NCBI RefSeq assembly: GCF_900115845.1
Contig: NZ_FOXX01000001.1
Coordinates: 434,001-498,000, forward strand
Source: Priestia endophytica DSM 13796
GTDB lineage: Bacteria; Bacillota; Bacilli; Bacillales; Bacillaceae_H
Length of the DNA stretch: 64,000 nt
Direction: 5' to 3'
This document shows, piece after piece, positions 61,845 to 64,000 of this stretch (its first letter is position 1; each line of letters opens with the position of its first letter). Below the pieces are notes generated by a model that saw only the letters and a program-made list of their open reading frames with translations, did no database searches and had not been told where the DNA came from. The position numbers and the translations under genes are program-made.

Positions 61845-61872
61845 ATTATAATAGTTATGAAGATGTTGTAAA
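61845..61872 (-). promoter_or_regulatory. Candidate promoter of the first Na/Pi transporter
   Basis: TTTACA (61867-61872), 16-bp spacer, consensus -10 TATAAT (61845-61850). TTTACA and a following TTCATA are 11 bp apart and fit PhoP hexamers, so Pho control is possible. The leader would be about 195 nt. Confidence 0.5.
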
Positions 61873-62090
61873 ATATTTATTCAACCTTGCTCTTCTGTAC
61901 CTTAAACATGATTGAAGCCAGCGCCACTTCTATATAATTGTTAATATCTGTTATTTTCCATCCATTAAAAAAATGTTTTCTCCTCCTATAAATTCCTTTT
62001 TAACATTTTAAGTATTATGTTGCCAAAATGTAACTCCTTCAAAACCTCTCCTTGCTTTAATAGATAAAAGAAAATGTTAACTATAAAGAT

Positions 62091-62130
62091 AAAATAACCG
62101 TAGACATAAATCTATGTCTACGGTTATTTT
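62091..62130 (-). terminator. Terminator after the second Na/Pi transporter
   Basis: 18-bp perfect stem starting AAAATAACCGTAGACATA and pairing with 62113-62130, loop of four, then T-rich. Confidence 0.87.
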
Positions 62131-62138
62131 CATTCATC

Positions 62139-63791
62139 CTAACTATAATTACGTACTTTATCTTCTTCTTCGCCTAAAACAGCTTCAGCTATGTTCACAG
62201 CATGATCACCGATTCGTTCAAAATTACTAATGATGTCTACAAAGACAATCCCTGCTGAACCTGAACATTTACGTTCATTCAAACGTAAGATATGTTTTTT
62301 CCGCAATGCTCGTTCCATAAGATCAATCTTATGTTCCTTTTCTAACACTTCTCGAGCACTATTCAAGTCCTTATGTTCAAGAGCATAGACTGCTTGTTTT
62401 ACTGCCCTTAAAGTAAGAGAGAACATCTCTTCTAAATCTGCTGAAGCATCATCTGTAATTCTTACTTTATTTGCTAACTGATAATCAATAAGTTCATTGA
62501 TATTCTCAAAATGGTCACCAATTCGTTCAATATCACGAACAGAATCTAGGAGCATAGAATGTTCTTCACTTTCTCCTGGTGACAGCGAACTCGCTGATAG
62601 CAAAACAAGATAATCCGTAATTTTCCGATCAAGATTATTAATTGCGTCTTCAATTTGAACAGCTGTATCAAAATGTTTTCTTTGCTTTGTTTTCATATAC
62701 TGTCCAGTTTCTTCTACACCTGTTGTGGCAAACTGCCCCATTCGAACAACTTCTTCTTTCGCTTGTCCGAGAGCAATTGATGGCGATTGTTCAATGAAGA
62801 CCGGGTCGAGATGACGAGGATTGTAGTCAATCGCTGTATCTTTTCCAGGAATTACTTTCGTTACAATATATGCTAAAACACCTACAAATGGAAGCTGAAT
62901 AAGCGTATTCGTTAAATTAAAAGTACCATGTGCAAAAGCAAGCGTCATTGGTTTATTCAACGAGAAGGCTTCTTGCAGAAAGCCAACAAACTGAGTAAAG
63001 AAAGGTAAAATAATTAAGAAGATCGTTGTTCCAATAACATTGAATAACACATGTGTAAGAGCAGCTCTTCTTGCTGCAATTGAAGCACCTAAAGATGCTA
63101 ATACTGCTGTAATCGTTGTACCAATATTGTCACCAAATAATACAGGAAGTGCTGCTTTTAAATCAATTGCATTTTGTCCGTATAGTTCCTGTAAAATTCC
63201 AATTGTAGCACTCGAACTTTGCACAATAACAGTGAAAAGTGTCCCAACAACTACCCCTAAAATAGGATTATCACTCATGCTTACTGTTAACTCTTGAAAA
63301 GACTCTAAAGAACGTAGAGGCTTCATTGCCCCTCCCATTAATTCAAGACCAAAGAATAAAGCACCAAATCCAAAGAAGATTTGCCCAATATTATTAACTC
63401 GTTTTTTATTAAAGAAAAAGATGAGAACAGATCCAATTGCAAGTATTGGTAATGCATAAGCACCTACATCAATTCCAATAATGAAGGCTGTTACGGTCGT
63501 TCCAATATTTGCTCCCATTATAACGCCAATAGCTTGTCTTAAGGTCATAAAACCAGCGCTAACAAGTCCTACAGTAATAACCGTTGTACCAGAACTACTT
63601 TGTATTAATATGGTCACTAGCATCCCTGCTAGTACACCCATTATGGGGTTTGTTGTAAACTTATCGAGAATATCACGCAGCTTGTCTCCTGCCGATTTTT
63701 GTAAGCCGTCACCCATAGACTTAATACCAAATAAGAAAATCCCAAGTCCACCAATAAATTCAAATATTAATGTTTGGATATCTAATTCCAC
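62139..63791 (-). CDS. Na/Pi cotransporter family protein with C-terminal PhoU-like domain (paralogue)
   Basis: A 550-aa protein collinear with the preceding paralogue. Both QSSS motifs are complete (ILIQSSSGTTVITVG and VIVQSSSATIGIL), about nine membrane segments, and a PhoU-like domain with DIERIGDHFENI and FERIGDHAVNIAEAV. It should be a Na-coupled phosphate importer. I use GTG at 63789-63791, aligned with the start of the paralogue and 8 nt after AAGGGGT; the longer frame is unlikely. PhoP-box repeats lie upstream. Confidence 0.9.
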   Translation of the reverse strand: MELDIQTLIFEFIGGLGIFLFGIKSMGDGLQKSAGDKLRDILDKFTTNPIMGVLAGMLVTILIQSSSGTTVITVGLVSAGFMTLRQAIGVIMGANIGTTVTAFIIGIDVGAYALPILAIGSVLIFFFNKKRVNNIGQIFFGFGALFFGLELMGGAMKPLRSLESFQELTVSMSDNPILGVVVGTLFTVIVQSSSATIGILQELYGQNAIDLKAALPVLFGDNIGTTITAVLASLGASIAARRAALTHVLFNVIGTTIFLIILPFFTQFVGFLQEAFSLNKPMTLAFAHGTFNLTNTLIQLPFVGVLAYIVTKVIPGKDTAIDYNPRHLDPVFIEQSPSIALGQAKEEVVRMGQFATTGVEETGQYMKTKQRKHFDTAVQIEDAINNLDRKITDYLVLLSASSLSPGESEEHSMLLDSVRDIERIGDHFENINELIDYQLANKVRITDDASADLEEMFSLTLRAVKQAVYALEHKDLNSAREVLEKEHKIDLMERALRKKHILRLNERKCSGSAGIVFVDIISNFERIGDHAVNIAEAVLGEEEDKVRNYS

Positions 63792-63854
63792 ATCTTCAAC
63801 CCCTTCAAGCTTTTTATCTCTATTTTTTCGACATTTTTTTGAAACCCACAAATA

Positions 63855-63883
63855 GTTTTAACGTAAAAAAAATACTATGTAAA
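63855..63883 (-). promoter_or_regulatory. Candidate promoter of the second Na/Pi transporter
   Basis: TTTACA (plus TGTAAA 63878-63883), 17-bp spacer, TAAAAC (63855-63860) on the minus strand, about 65 bp before the start codon. Confidence 0.5.
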
Positions 63884-63899
63884 CAGAACTCATTTAACA

Positions 63900-63949
63900 T
63901 TTACAATAACTTAACATTATGTTTACATTGGATTATTATTTATTTTACA
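63900..63949 (+). promoter_or_regulatory. PhoP-box array of five 11-bp repeats
   Basis: Plus-strand hexamers at 63900 TTTACA, 63911 TTAACA, 63922 TTTACA, 63933 TTATTA, 63944 TTTACA, each exactly 11 bp apart. Four match TT(A/T/C)A(C/T)A fully. Orientation points to a gene right of the window, with TATTAA at 63966-63971 as a possible -10, but the transporter gene on the left may also be controlled. Confidence 0.8.
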
Positions 63950-64000
63950 AATTGGTAAATAAGGTTATTAAAGCCTATTTTTTCAATGAGAAAGAAAGCT

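Larger units (their letters stand above)
61643..62138. other. Intergenic region between the two Na/Pi transporters
   Basis: 496 bp without credible ORFs. It holds the palindrome GCATCATGATGC (61659-61670) just before the ribosome binding site, a promoter on the minus strand (61845-61872), and the terminator of the upstream gene at its right end. Confidence 0.6.

Noticed and set aside
1-64000. CRISPR arrays, insertion sequences, prophage or integrase genes
   Set aside because: No regularly spaced repeats, transposase-like frames or phage genes were seen; duplications are limited to the PBP, PstB, Cyd ABC and Na/Pi paralogues.

Overview
The window is a chromosomal segment of an endospore-forming, competence-gene-carrying Bacillaceae bacterium (Bacillus sensu lato). 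Evidence: AT-rich DNA, strong GGAGG-type ribosome binding sites, spoIIIA sporulation genes, a complete comG operon, Bacillus-only families (YqhV, YqhR, YqhQ, YqhP, YqzE, YqzG, YqgQ, YqgW, YqgY), and a gene order that follows, from memory, the B. subtilis yqh-yqg region. It is not B. subtilis itself: a B12-dependent ribonucleotide reductase, a cydABCD-moaA block, a DUF92 protein, an MCP, phoU, two extra PBP genes and two Na/Pi transporters are added, and the sin/tapA/tasA biofilm locus is absent. A Priestia-like lineage is possible but cannot be proven here.

Layout. 1-7.3 kb: spoIIIAB (cut by the edge), spoIIIAA, yqhV, efp, a Xaa-Pro peptidase, aroQ, yqhR, divergent yqhQ-yqhP, patatin yqhO, mntR. 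7.4-15.9 kb: nrdJ with a pair of NrdR boxes, lipM, yqhL, and gcvT-gcvPA-gcvPB behind a tandem glycine riboswitch. 16-18.9 kb: yqhH-yqhG-yqzG. 18.9-26.2 kb: cytochrome bd operon cydABCD and moaA. 26.3-31.2 kb: yqzE, comGA-GG, mgsR. 31.4-42.2 kb: a Cys-containing HTH regulator, small membrane proteins, yqgX, yqgU lipoprotein, an OpuD-type BCCT transporter, an M14 peptidase, glcK-yqgQ, rhomboid yqgP, yqgO, DUF92, yqgN, rpmG. 42.2-50.5 kb: an unknown protein, an MCP, then the phosphate operon pstS-pstC-pstA-pstBA-pstBB-phoU behind a four-repeat PhoP box. 50.6-57.2 kb: three tandem class B PBP genes. 57.3-59.9 kb: yqgE, sodA and four tRNA genes. 60-64 kb: two Na/Pi cotransporter paralogues and a five-repeat PhoP-box array at the right edge.

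Functional themes. Phosphate supply: high-affinity Pst, PhoU and two NptA-type Na/Pi carriers lie within 19 kb, with two PhoP-box arrays. One-carbon and glycine metabolism: glycine-switched gcv genes, lipM (octanoylation for GcvH), yqgN. Low-oxygen and redox: cydABCD with Rex-like sites, oxygen-independent NrdJ, sodA, mntR. Competence and stress: comG, mgsR.

The most unusual structure is the tandem PBP2A-type triplication. All three copies keep the SxxK, SxN and KTG motifs. Each has its own similar promoter followed within about 10-20 nt by a conserved GCACCTT/AAGGTGC hairpin that ends in a U-rich tract, which looks like a repeated 5'-leader attenuator or start-proximal RNA element. Other unexplained elements are a double hairpin at 43081-43145, a nested inverted repeat at 26655-26747 and a C10 tract upstream of the betaine transporter gene. 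I saw no insertion sequences, prophage genes, rRNA genes or CRISPR arrays.
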